Source of the DNA: Bacteroidota bacterium
GTDB taxonomy: Bacteria; Bacteroidota; Bacteroidia; B-17B0; Aurantibacillaceae
DNA: 64,000 nucleotides
Reading direction: 5' to 3'
Assembly: GCA_016702705.1 (NCBI GenBank)
Contig: JADJDM010000021.1
Coordinates: 1 to 64,000 of the forward strand
Shown here: one piece after another, positions 9,801-17,206 of the stretch
Layout of the letters: every line of letters begins with the position of its first letter
Position numbering within the stretch: position 1 is the stretch's first letter
Notes under the pieces: generated by a model
Database searches by the model: none
Seen by the model: the letters and a program-made list of their open reading frames with translations, nothing else
What the model was told of the DNA's origin: nothing
Translations under genes and position numbers: made by a program

Positions 9801-12800
9801 TTCCATAAGTAGGTATATGGTGTTAATCCTCCACTTACAGTTAAATCAATTGCCCCGCCGTTATTTGAACATAATTCAGCTGTTCCTTGATGAATTACTG
9901 CAAGTGTTCCAGTTACATTTGTAATTGTAACATTAGTAGTTGCTTCACAACCATTATTATCGGTTGCAGTAACTGAATATGAACCTGCTGCTAATCCTGT
10001 AATATCTTGATTGGTTTGTCCATTACTCCAAGCATAAGTTATAGGATTTGTTCCGCCACTAATTACTAAATCAATTGCACCATTACTGTTGTTGCAAGTT
10101 TCATTTGTAATTACAGTGTTATTTATATTTAGTGTTCCTGAAGAATTGAGTATAGTTTCAGCATGGTTAAATGAACAACCATTTGCATCTGTTACCGTTA
10201 AGATATAATTTCCAGCACTCAAATTTAAATTATCTTCAGCAATAGAACCATTGTTCCATTGCAATGTATAAGGTGTTGTTCCTCCTGAAACACTTACGTA
10301 TATAGCACCGTTAGCGTTTGCACAAACTTCGTTAGTAATGAAATCAGTTGATACATTTAATGTTCCAGGCGCATCAAAAACAACATTATTGTTACTACTT
10401 ACGCTGCATCCATTATTGTCGGTTACAGTTACATTATAACTTCCAGCGTTAAGTGAGCTAATATCTTCTGTTGTTGCTCCGTTACTCCAACTGTATGTAT
10501 AAGGAATGTTTCCACCACTTACAGTAATGTTTATTGCCCCTTGGTTGTTATTACAATTTTCATTATTAATTACAACAGAGTTTAATACAAGTGTTCCAGG
10601 TAAATTATTTACTGTATATGGATTTGAATTAAGTGTGCAACCATTAGCATCAGTAATTAAAACGGAGAAGGTTCCAGATGATAAATTATTTAAATCTTGT
10701 GTAGTTGCTCCATTACTCCATAAATAAGTTAATGTTCCCGTAGCGCCTGTTACCGTTAAATTAATTGCTCCAAAATTATTATTACAAAGTTCATTCGTAA
10801 CAACTGCAGTTTGATTTAAAGTACCAGTATTATTTGTAACAACGTATGATTGAGTTAATGAACAACTATTTCCATCAGTTACTATTAAAGTATAAGTTCC
10901 TGCATTAAGAGAAGTAACATCTTCAGTTGTTGTTGAATTACTCCAGTTGTATGCGTATGGAAGCGTTCCGCCACTTGCTGTTACATTAATTGCTCCAACA
11001 CCTTGCCCACAATTGTCATTTATTATTTGTGTGTTTGTTAAGGCTAAATTACCAACGTTATTGCCAACAGTTATTGTTTTATTTACAATACACTGGTTAG
11101 CATCTTGAACTGTTATAGTATAGTTTCCTGCTTGTAGGTTAGATAAATCTTCTGTTGTTGCTCCTGTGTTCCAAGAAACATTATAGGGTTGTGTTGCATC
11201 CATTATGCTAACATCGATTGCGCCTGCATCATTACCACAGGTTTCGTTTGTTACATTATTCGTCAAAATATTTAAATAACAATAAGATGAGCAACTTGAA
11301 ACATCATTTACAATTGAGTAGTTAGCGTTTTGTGTACATGAATTTCCATCAGTAACTGTTAATGTATATGAACCAGCAGTAATACTTGAAAGGTCTTGTG
11401 TAGTTGTGCCATTATTCCAACTATAACCATAAGATCCTGAACCACCAGATACGCTTATATTTATTGCACCATTTTGAGTTCCGCAAAATTCATTGGATGA
11501 ATTATCAAGCGAAATTAAAATTGGGGCGATGGTTCCAACAACAACTGTTTTAGAATGGATACAACCATTTGCACCAGTTACTGTTAAGGTATATGAACCC
11601 GCTTGTAGATTTGTAATATCTTCTGTTGTTGCTCCGTTACTCCATAAAAACGAATATGGTGTAGCACCTCCTGTTGTAGTAATATTAATTGCGCCATTAT
11701 TACCACCTGCACATGTTACCAATGAAGAAGTTGCGGTAGTTGATAAACTACTTATGTTATTAAGATTAAATGATAATGAATCTGAACAACCATTAGTGTC
11801 AGTCACATGAAGTGTATATGTTCCTGCGCCAATTCCAGTTAAATCTTGTGTTGTTGCGCCATTTGACCAAAGATAGGTAAATGGTGAATTAACACCACTA
11901 ACAGAAGCGTTTATTGCACCATCATTTTGACCACACTGCGCTTGTGTTACAAAGCCGCTTATACTAATAGAATCTGGTTGATTAATTTGTACCGTTGTAT
12001 CTGGCAAATCAGAAACTAAACTTATATTCCAATTAAAAATATATCCATTATCCAAACCATACTGATCAGTTATTTGAAGCGTCCAATTTCCATTTAAGGT
12101 TGAACCTAACAAACCGTTTAAGTTTTGAAATGATGCGTAAGAACCCGAAGGCAAATAAGTATCATTATATGTTCCACCAGTTGATGAAGGAAAAGTTCCA
12201 TTAAAGTTAAATGATTCAGCAACCATTGTCAGGTAATTTGGACTTGTATTCCAACAATATTCATAACCCGTGCCTGGGTCGGTAAGATTACTATTTGCAC
12301 CATCTACAGCGCCTGAAGCGAAAGGAATACCTAAGTTACATGAGCCACCTCCATTTTGTTCTTTTAACACTACAACTTGCCCACTTGGAGAGATGATACT
12401 TAGTGATAAATCACCAAGATATGAATGCTCCATTGTAGCACAAATTTGTTGTAGCTGTGACATGTTATCTAATGTTTGCCCCGCATCAAAACCATTAATT
12501 GGAATTTGAGTTGTATAAGTTACTCCGCTACCATCAGGTAAAAAAGTTGTATCTGCATCAAATACTCCACCTACAACTAATGCTTCAGCTTTACAACCGT
12601 ATATATCATAAACTTGCACCGTATAGGTTCCGGCTTCTAATCCAGTAACAGGTGAACTTGTATAATTTATAGTTTGTCCTACTGGATAAGTTACATGATA
12701 GGTGTATGGTTGAAATCCACCTGTTGCGTTAATAGTAATTTGCCCCGTGTTATTATCGAAACAAGTTAAGGAAGTTCCGTTTAGAGTAAATTCTATAGGG

Positions 12801-14545
12801 TCTGCGTCATTAATATAAAGATAAGCGGTATCTAATGGCGAACATAAATCAGGTTGGTAAATAATATAAATTGCTTCTTGTGATTCTGGAACTCCATCTG
12901 AAATGGAATTAATAATTACACTTGCTTGGGTTTGTCCAGCTGGTATTGTAATGCTATTATCTAAATGACTATAATCAATACCATTTGTTGCAGTTCCTCC
13001 AATAGTATAAGTAAGCACCGTTGGTGTGCTTGTTGGAGCATCAATACCAGATGTAAAACTTGCAGATACGCATCCTTCTAATGCAATATTATCTCCATTT
13101 ATTGTTTGAGTTTGAACTGAAATATCTTTTGTAAAGCCAGAAAAATATCCAGAAGCACCAATGTTTCCATTTAAGTTGATTAGTGCAACCCTAATTAATT
13201 TGTCGCTTACAATATTTACATCGCCCGTATAACCACTTGTAAGTTTATAAGTTACATATGAGCTAGTTCCTGTTATTGGATCTCCAGCGCCTAGTAATGT
13301 TCCATTGACATAAATATTTGCGCCAGTGTTTGCAATTATATTTATATATGCTTGTCCAATAAAAGCTACATCAGGAAGAACAACATTTTTTCCGCCAGAA
13401 CATCCAACTGGTGGAAGAAAATTTAAACCACTTTGTCTTTCGTTATCATCGGTTGTACCATCGCTACCATTTGTTGTTTGGTATAAATAAACTGGAGAAG
13501 AAGATTGTAAATATAGATTATCAAAAGCAGAGTAGCCAGTTCCATCTAAAACATAATAATCACCAGCATTAATAGTAGCAATAGGTGTTGCGTTACCGTT
13601 TAAAAATAAATCTGTATTGTTTTGTGTGGCAACAACAATAGTTTGTTCATTATCTACCCCTTCACCTTTAATTAAAACATATTCAGAGCCAACGGTTTCA
13701 ACTGGAACAATTTGATCTATTCCTAAATCTCTTCCTGTGCTCGGCACTCCGCTAACTATAGCATTACCACCAAGCCATGTCCCAACGTTAACTGCAATTG
13801 GTTTGTCTGATGTAATTCTTGTTCCATTTCCACCATTTATATTTTGTGTTGCAGTAGCTTCATCTAAAAATTCGGAAACAACATAGCACTGTCCTGCATT
13901 TAATGTAACACTAATATTTTGAGTTGTTAAGGGAGTACCACTTGGAGTTGTTCCTCTAAAAATCACCCCAGGCCTAATTTCTGTAATATTTACGGTAGTA
14001 TTATTTTCGGTTGCCATAAATCCAAATACATTCGCTTTCCTAAAACTTTGCCCGTTATTATTGTACATAAAACCAACACGGAAATCTGTTCCAAGAGAAG
14101 CTTTCTCACCTTTTGAAGTTAATGAGCCTGCTTGTGCACCTGCTTGAACTCTAAGGTTGACATAAAAAGGGTACTGTGCTGTAAGTATTAAACCTTCGTT
14201 ACTTAATGCAGTATTTAATTCAGCTTCTGTTACTAAAAAACGGGAAGTGTCATTACATCCCAAGCTATAGGATATAGATGCCGAATTTGAAACAGTTAAT
14301 GTAGTGATAAAATTACCAGAGCCATCAGTTACAGTCACGGGAAAGGCATTTGTTTGCGGGGTACTCAATGTTAGGTAATGACATCCTTTATCTTCTCTGC
14401 CAAACAATGGTGGTATAAAGTGTTTCACATCTAATTGCGCAAATGTTTGCACAGAAAAAGTAAGTAATAGAGCTAAAAACAGAGAAGACATGTTAAATGA
14501 AGACTTCGAGTTTTTTTTGATAGTAGAAGTAAATAGTGAAATCAT
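6821..14545 (-). CDS. Giant T9SS-exported adhesin-like protein with 21 SprB-type repeats
   Basis: The 2,574-residue product has these parts in order. A signal peptide ends near residue 37 (TFSVQTFAQ). An IgGFc-binding-type beta domain spans about 100-470 (DFRVGFMYNNNGQ, VNVGTWLGGNAI). A Calx-beta-like segment covers 490-580 (TNGIDYSHLDNSITIPAGQ) and the first SprB repeat 585-655. A P-domain-like jelly roll spans 675-850 (ATMEHSYLGDLSLSIISPSG). Twenty further SprB repeats of about 62-75 residues follow (CGN..GAINISVSGG, YTYSWSNGATTQDL, GSYTVTVTDANGC). Near 2277-2370 one repeat is split by a domain containing TWGDGWNGA. The last 80 residues are a type A sorting tail (KLFPNPATDAVYLSY). SprB of Flavobacterium is a mobile gliding adhesin; adhesion is the likely role here. 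A second start at Met19 (14491) would give a tighter signal peptide. Confidence 0.9.
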   Translation of the reverse strand: MISLFTSTIKKNSKSSFNMSSLFLALLLTFSVQTFAQLDVKHFIPPLFGREDKGCHYLTLSTPQTNAFPVTVTDGSGNFITTLTVSNSASISYSLGCNDTSRFLVTEAELNTALSNEGLILTAQYPFYVNLRVQAGAQAGSLTSKGEKASLGTDFRVGFMYNNNGQSFRKANVFGFMATENNTTVNITEIRPGVIFRGTTPSGTPLTTQNISVTLNAGQCYVVSEFLDEATATQNINGGNGTRITSDKPIAVNVGTWLGGNAIVSGVPSTGRDLGIDQIVPVETVGSEYVLIKGEGVDNEQTIVVATQNNTDLFLNGNATPIATINAGDYYVLDGTGYSAFDNLYLQSSSPVYLYQTTNGSDGTTDDNERQSGLNFLPPVGCSGGKNVVLPDVAFIGQAYINIIANTGANIYVNGTLLGAGDPITGTSSYVTYKLTSGYTGDVNIVSDKLIRVALINLNGNIGASGYFSGFTKDISVQTQTINGDNIALEGCVSASFTSGIDAPTSTPTVLTYTIGGTATNGIDYSHLDNSITIPAGQTQASVIINSISDGVPESQEAIYIIYQPDLCSPLDTAYLYINDADPIEFTLNGTSLTCFDNNTGQITINATGGFQPYTYHVTYPVGQTINYTSSPVTGLEAGTYTVQVYDIYGCKAEALVVGGVFDADTTFLPDGSGVTYTTQIPINGFDAGQTLDNMSQLQQICATMEHSYLGDLSLSIISPSGQVVVLKEQNGGGSCNLGIPFASGAVDGANSNLTDPGTGYEYCWNTSPNYLTMVAESFNFNGTFPSSTGGTYNDTYLPSGSYASFQNLNGLLGSTLNGNWTLQITDQYGLDNGYIFNWNISLVSDLPDTTVQINQPDSISISGFVTQAQCGQNDGAINASVSGVNSPFTYLWSNGATTQDLTGIGAGTYTLHVTDTNGCSDSLSFNLNNISSLSTTATSSLVTCAGGNNGAINITTTGGATPYSFLWSNGATTEDITNLQAGSYTLTVTGANGCIHSKTVVVGTIAPILISLDNSSNEFCGTQNGAINISVSGGSGSYGYSWNNGTTTQDLSSITAGSYTLTVTDGNSCTQNANYSIVNDVSSCSSYCYLNILTNNVTNETCGNDAGAIDVSIMDATQPYNVSWNTGATTEDLSNLQAGNYTITVQDANQCIVNKTITVGNNVGNLALTNTQIINDNCGQGVGAINVTASGGTLPYAYNWSNSTTTEDVTSLNAGTYTLIVTDGNSCSLTQSYVVTNNTGTLNQTAVVTNELCNNNFGAINLTVTGATGTLTYLWSNGATTQDLNNLSSGTFSVLITDANGCTLNSNPYTVNNLPGTLVLNSVVINNENCNNNQGAINITVSGGNIPYTYSWSNGATTEDISSLNAGSYNVTVTDNNGCSVSSNNNVVFDAPGTLNVSTDFITNEVCANANGAIYVSVSGGTTPYTLQWNNGSIAEDNLNLSAGNYILTVTDANGCSFNHAETILNSSGTLNINNTVITNETCNNSNGAIDLVISGGTNPITYAWSNGQTNQDITGLAAGSYSVTATDNNGCEATTNVTITNVTGTLAVIHQGTAELCSNNGGAIDLTVSGGLTPYTYLWNNSATTEDLTGISGGNYSCTITDANNCSILTGTIFIANNPGTLVVNHTAINSSCGLSNGAIDLQVSGGTSGYTYSWSTGATTQDLTNLSAGNYTYTVTDASMCEKVDSVIITNTSGSLSISNVQITNEVCNNNAGAINISITGGTNPLTYTWSNSAITEDLTALNQGIYSCTISDAAGCSVVTGNLTVSNSASTLSLSNITVVDATCGNTSGSINLSVSGGQAPLTYLWSTGATTEDIPSGLSAGNYSCTITDANGCSIQALATVNNTNGTLAIVSNVITNESCGNTNGAVNITVQGGNGAYTYTWSEGSTTQDISNLNSGTYSVTVLDGNGCTTNQAYSVLDIGTNISIAPIITSDEICGNQNGSINISVQGGSSPFSYSWNNGSLFEDQTNLSAGPYSVIVTDANGCITNGNFTINNNTNGLAINSIIATDESCGNGLGAINLSVTGGINPITYSWNNGQTTQDLSNLSAGSYDVVVSDVNGCSVSSSATIQNQTGGLSAIVNTITNENCGDTTGSIDINVNGGTLPYTFAWSNTSSNEDLIAVGAGNYSVTVTDGSGCSVILNGSVSNNSSGFAINNAIVANENCSDSSGFIDINLVGGNTPYTINWSNTSNLEDQYNLTSGSYTVSVTDNLGCTINQAYQINNNSSSGLTATPSIVNETCDGNNGSINVNVSGGIAPITYTWSSGSTSPCCSYTLNMNDTWGDGWNGAILVVSVNGLTVGTYSATGTGSSVSIPVCDNDNIQLTYTAGVFEEENSYTLLNTSGGTVFTNGPNPTVGVAYTGTTSCAIASGGTSQTNLSAGVYSLTITDDVGCSIVQSYTITNTSLYSSSGVVTDASCGTCPNGAINLSVTNGAAPYTYLWSNGLTSQDLINLTPGTYSVTITGASNCVVRDTFIVGSSTSLATISNANWDVKLFPNPATDAVYLSYYFNKEEGVKLDLTNLIGQSIYKQDIADRAGKIKIDTQQLPNGIYFIRLYNNNRSETIKLVISH

Positions 14546-14640
14546 GTGAAATTTATTTATAGAAAGGTATAAAAAAAAATGAATATTACTAAACCTTTTT
14601 AGGGAAAAGCTAAATAAATCGAATAAAAGTCAGTGAAATT

Positions 14641-15330
14641 TTAGATGAAGGAACTAATCTCTTCTTTTTTTATGTGTTTGTATTCACCTGATTTTAATAG
14701 GCCAAGAGAATAGTTTGCAAATTTTATACGTATTAAACGTGTAACCTGATAACCACTTTTGTAACACATTCTTCTAATTTGCCTGTTCAATCCTTCAATC
14801 AAGGTGATTTCAAATTCGGTATCATTAATTTTATTCACTTCGCACGGAAGCGTCAATTTGCCCATAATAGTAACGCCTGTTCTTAAAGAGTGAAGCAGGG
14901 ATTCTGTAATAGGCTTATCAACCGTAACGTTATAAATTTTACATACTTCATGTTGTTTAAACATGAGCTTCTCATAAATTCTTCCATCATTAGTAAGCAA
15001 TAATAATCCTTCCGAATCTTTATCTAATCTACCTAGTGGAAAAAAATCTTCACTAATGTTAATTGCGTGCTTAAGATTGTTTTCTATACTTTCATTTAAA
15101 GTACATTCAATACCTCTTGGTTTGTTGTATGCAATATAAATTGCTTTTTTTGTCTCCCTTATGGTTTTTTCATTCACAAGTATTTCATCAAAAGCATCAA
15201 CAAAGCAATTTTCTAGAATTACATTTCCGTTGAGTTTAATCTGTGAGTTTTGCAAGTATTGCCCAGCTTCTTTATTAGAAATGCCCAAATGTTTTACTAC
15301 TGCTGTTTTTAACTTATAACTGCTGCTCAT
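14641..15330 (-). CDS. rluF: 23S rRNA pseudouridine synthase, RluF/RsuA family
   Basis: The 229-residue enzyme has an N-terminal S4 RNA-binding domain (residues 1-60, LGISNKEAGQYLQNSQIKLNG) and an RsuA/RluF-type catalytic domain. The catalytic Asp is in FPLGRLDKDSEGLLLLTND. The closing LIEGLNRQIRRMCYKSGYQV motif is typical of RluF and relatives, which isomerise one uridine in 23S rRNA. It is shorter than the E. coli enzyme, mainly at the C-terminus. It is the last gene of a four-gene run with 0-1 bp gaps. The exact target base is inferred from family resemblance only. Confidence 0.85.
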   Translation of the reverse strand: MSSSYKLKTAVVKHLGISNKEAGQYLQNSQIKLNGNVILENCFVDAFDEILVNEKTIRETKKAIYIAYNKPRGIECTLNESIENNLKHAINISEDFFPLGRLDKDSEGLLLLTNDGRIYEKLMFKQHEVCKIYNVTVDKPITESLLHSLRTGVTIMGKLTLPCEVNKINDTEFEITLIEGLNRQIRRMCYKSGYQVTRLIRIKFANYSLGLLKSGEYKHIKKEEISSFI

Positions 15331-15331
15331 A

Positions 15332-16177
15332 TTACATTTCGTTTACGGAAATACTCATGGGCTTGCGTTGCGGTTTTAAACTAGCTCTAAAAAATCTTTT
15401 TAGGTGTTTAATACAAGCAGTTGGATTTTCTAAAAACCCCATGTGACCATCTTTTTCTAAAAGTAAAATGTATTTACTTTGAATTATTTCTGATTGATTT
15501 AATAAAATTTGCATTGGTAAAACAGGATCATATCTGCCAATAATCATCATTATTGGATACTCGGCAAAATTCATTACAATGTCTCTGTTTGGCCGATCTT
15601 TCATGCCTTCTAAGGAATTTACAATCCCTCTCTTGCTTGTTTTTAAAGCTATTTTTTGTGCAAAGGAAACGTCAGTTTTGTTTTTAATTAAGTTAGACGG
15701 GGCAAATAAATTTTTGATGGTAGTTTTAGAATAAACTTTTGCATCTGCTTTCACTAATTTTATGGCGCGTGTTCTATCACGCTTCTTTTCATCGCTATCA
15801 GCGTAGCAAGTTGAGTGAAACAAACAAATGCCTTTTAAATTATCTGGAAACAACTCAGCAAATGCCAATGTTGCATAGCCGCCCATGCTGTGCCCAACAA
15901 GAATGTATTTTTTAAGCTTTAAACTATCCATTACAGCTTTAACCGCCCTAGCTAATAATTCCATACTGTGCGAGTAGCCATAGCAACTACTTTTCCCATG
16001 CCCTGGTAAATCAATTGTAATGATTCTGAAATGTTTGCTAAGTGCGGCTTGCGTTGTTTCCCATATTTCTTTTGCCCCTAAAAAGCCATGCAGTAAAACA
16101 ATGACTCTACCTTTTCCAGCATCTGTATAGGTGATTTTTTCCCCTCTAAATAAAATATGTTTTTCTTCCAATTTCAT
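15332..16177 (-). CDS. Alpha/beta-hydrolase fold protein
   Basis: The 281-residue product has the full alpha/beta-hydrolase signature: HGFLGAKEIWE (oxyanion loop), DLPGHGKSS, nucleophile elbow LVGHSMGGYA, acid in IIGRYDPVLP and catalytic His in EKDGHMGFLENP. No signal peptide is visible, so it is cytoplasmic. The substrate cannot be told; family members include esterases and C-C hydrolases. It starts one base after the glycosyltransferase gene ends and one base separates it from rluF, so the genes are co-transcribed and probably translationally coupled. Confidence 0.8.
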   Translation of the reverse strand: MKLEEKHILFRGEKITYTDAGKGRVIVLLHGFLGAKEIWETTQAALSKHFRIITIDLPGHGKSSCYGYSHSMELLARAVKAVMDSLKLKKYILVGHSMGGYATLAFAELFPDNLKGICLFHSTCYADSDEKKRDRTRAIKLVKADAKVYSKTTIKNLFAPSNLIKNKTDVSFAQKIALKTSKRGIVNSLEGMKDRPNRDIVMNFAEYPIMMIIGRYDPVLPMQILLNQSEIIQSKYILLLEKDGHMGFLENPTACIKHLKRFFRASLKPQRKPMSISVNEM

Positions 16178-17206
16178 TTAAACCTTTATTGCTAAAGTAG
16201 TTCTTGCTGAATGTATTTTACTTGGCTCAAGTTTATTGATGCACTCAGCTAAGTTATTTAATTTACCTTGTTCAAGATAAGCAATGTTATACTTTTTTTT
16301 CAAATGTTTTGCTAAGTATTCTTGCTCGGTTTGCCCCGGTGTTGGAATCAAAATCATTTTTTTATTAAAAAGAATTATGTCCATGATACTAGAATACCCA
16401 CTTCTGCAAATAATTGTTTCCGCACTTTCAATTAATGTTTGAAGTTCATTTGAATTAAGTAAATCAAAGGTTTTTGTTTTGGTATAAATATCTGTTGGTG
16501 ATGTTGAAGTTCCTCGTACAAGTGCTATTGATAGTGTAGAATTATCTAGTGCACCCATTAATTTTTGTTCTAAAATACTTCTTTGCGGCTCTGTACCTGA
16601 AAGTAGAATAAGCAAATCGTACTTTTTATTTGCACTTGAATTATACTTGCTAAATCTACTTAGCAAACCAATTTGTTTTGTAGGTATATTTATTTTTTCG
16701 TTAATCGAGAGTTCTCCGCTTAAGTTTATATTTTCATCATCAGGAATCCAACACTCATTAAATTTATTTATGTAGTTAGCATGAATACTATTTATTTTTT
16801 TTGAGAGTAGTGGTGATTGAATGGAAAGTTGATGTCCAATGAAAATGCTGTGGACTTTATTCGAGTATAAGCCGTATCTATTATCACTTATGACTACATC
16901 AATTTTTTCTATACTCAAAAAATCATTCAACCATTTGTGTTCTGCTCTTATCTTTGATTTAAGCTTGTTTAGTTGAGCGCCAATTTTCACCCATTGTGGC
17001 AAGCGCTTGGCATAATTTACATTATAGCTAAACAATTCTACATGTTTTATTTCTATTTGATGTTGCGTTACAAAGTCAAATTGTTTTTGCGTGCCTGCAA
17101 AAATAACATCATTACCTTGTTGTAATAATTCTTGTATAATTGGAATGCAACGAGCGGTGTGCCCTAATCCCCAATCGAGTGGTGCAATTAGAACTCTCTT
17201 GCTCAT
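16178..17206 (-). CDS. Glycosyltransferase of the MurG/GT28-like fold
   Basis: The 342-residue product begins KRVLIAPLDWGLGHTARCIPI, the N-terminal motif of a family of predicted GT-B glycosyltransferases related to MJ1255. The C-terminal half has LLILLSGTEPQRSILEQKL and AETIICRSGYSSIMDIIL, then ILIPTPGQTEQEYLAKHL, which fit a nucleotide-sugar binding site with the Gly/Glu-rich loops of GT28. It is predicted to be cytoplasmic or membrane-associated. Donor and acceptor are unknown. It abuts its neighbours on both sides without a gap. Confidence 0.75.
   Translation of the reverse strand: MSKRVLIAPLDWGLGHTARCIPIIQELLQQGNDVIFAGTQKQFDFVTQHQIEIKHVELFSYNVNYAKRLPQWVKIGAQLNKLKSKIRAEHKWLNDFLSIEKIDVVISDNRYGLYSNKVHSIFIGHQLSIQSPLLSKKINSIHANYINKFNECWIPDDENINLSGELSINEKINIPTKQIGLLSRFSKYNSSANKKYDLLILLSGTEPQRSILEQKLMGALDNSTLSIALVRGTSTSPTDIYTKTKTFDLLNSNELQTLIESAETIICRSGYSSIMDIILFNKKMILIPTPGQTEQEYLAKHLKKKYNIAYLEQGKLNNLAECINKLEPSKIHSARTTLAIKV

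Noticed and set aside
7000..12000. CRISPR-like repeat array
   Set aside because: The periodic signal is protein-level SprB repeats of about 190-225 bp in one long coding frame; there are no short identical repeats with unique spacers.
7572..12509. Plus-strand open frames opposite the giant adhesin gene
   Set aside because: They mirror the repeated codons of the minus-strand gene (Thr/Ser/Asn-rich repeats) and have no start context or homology of their own.
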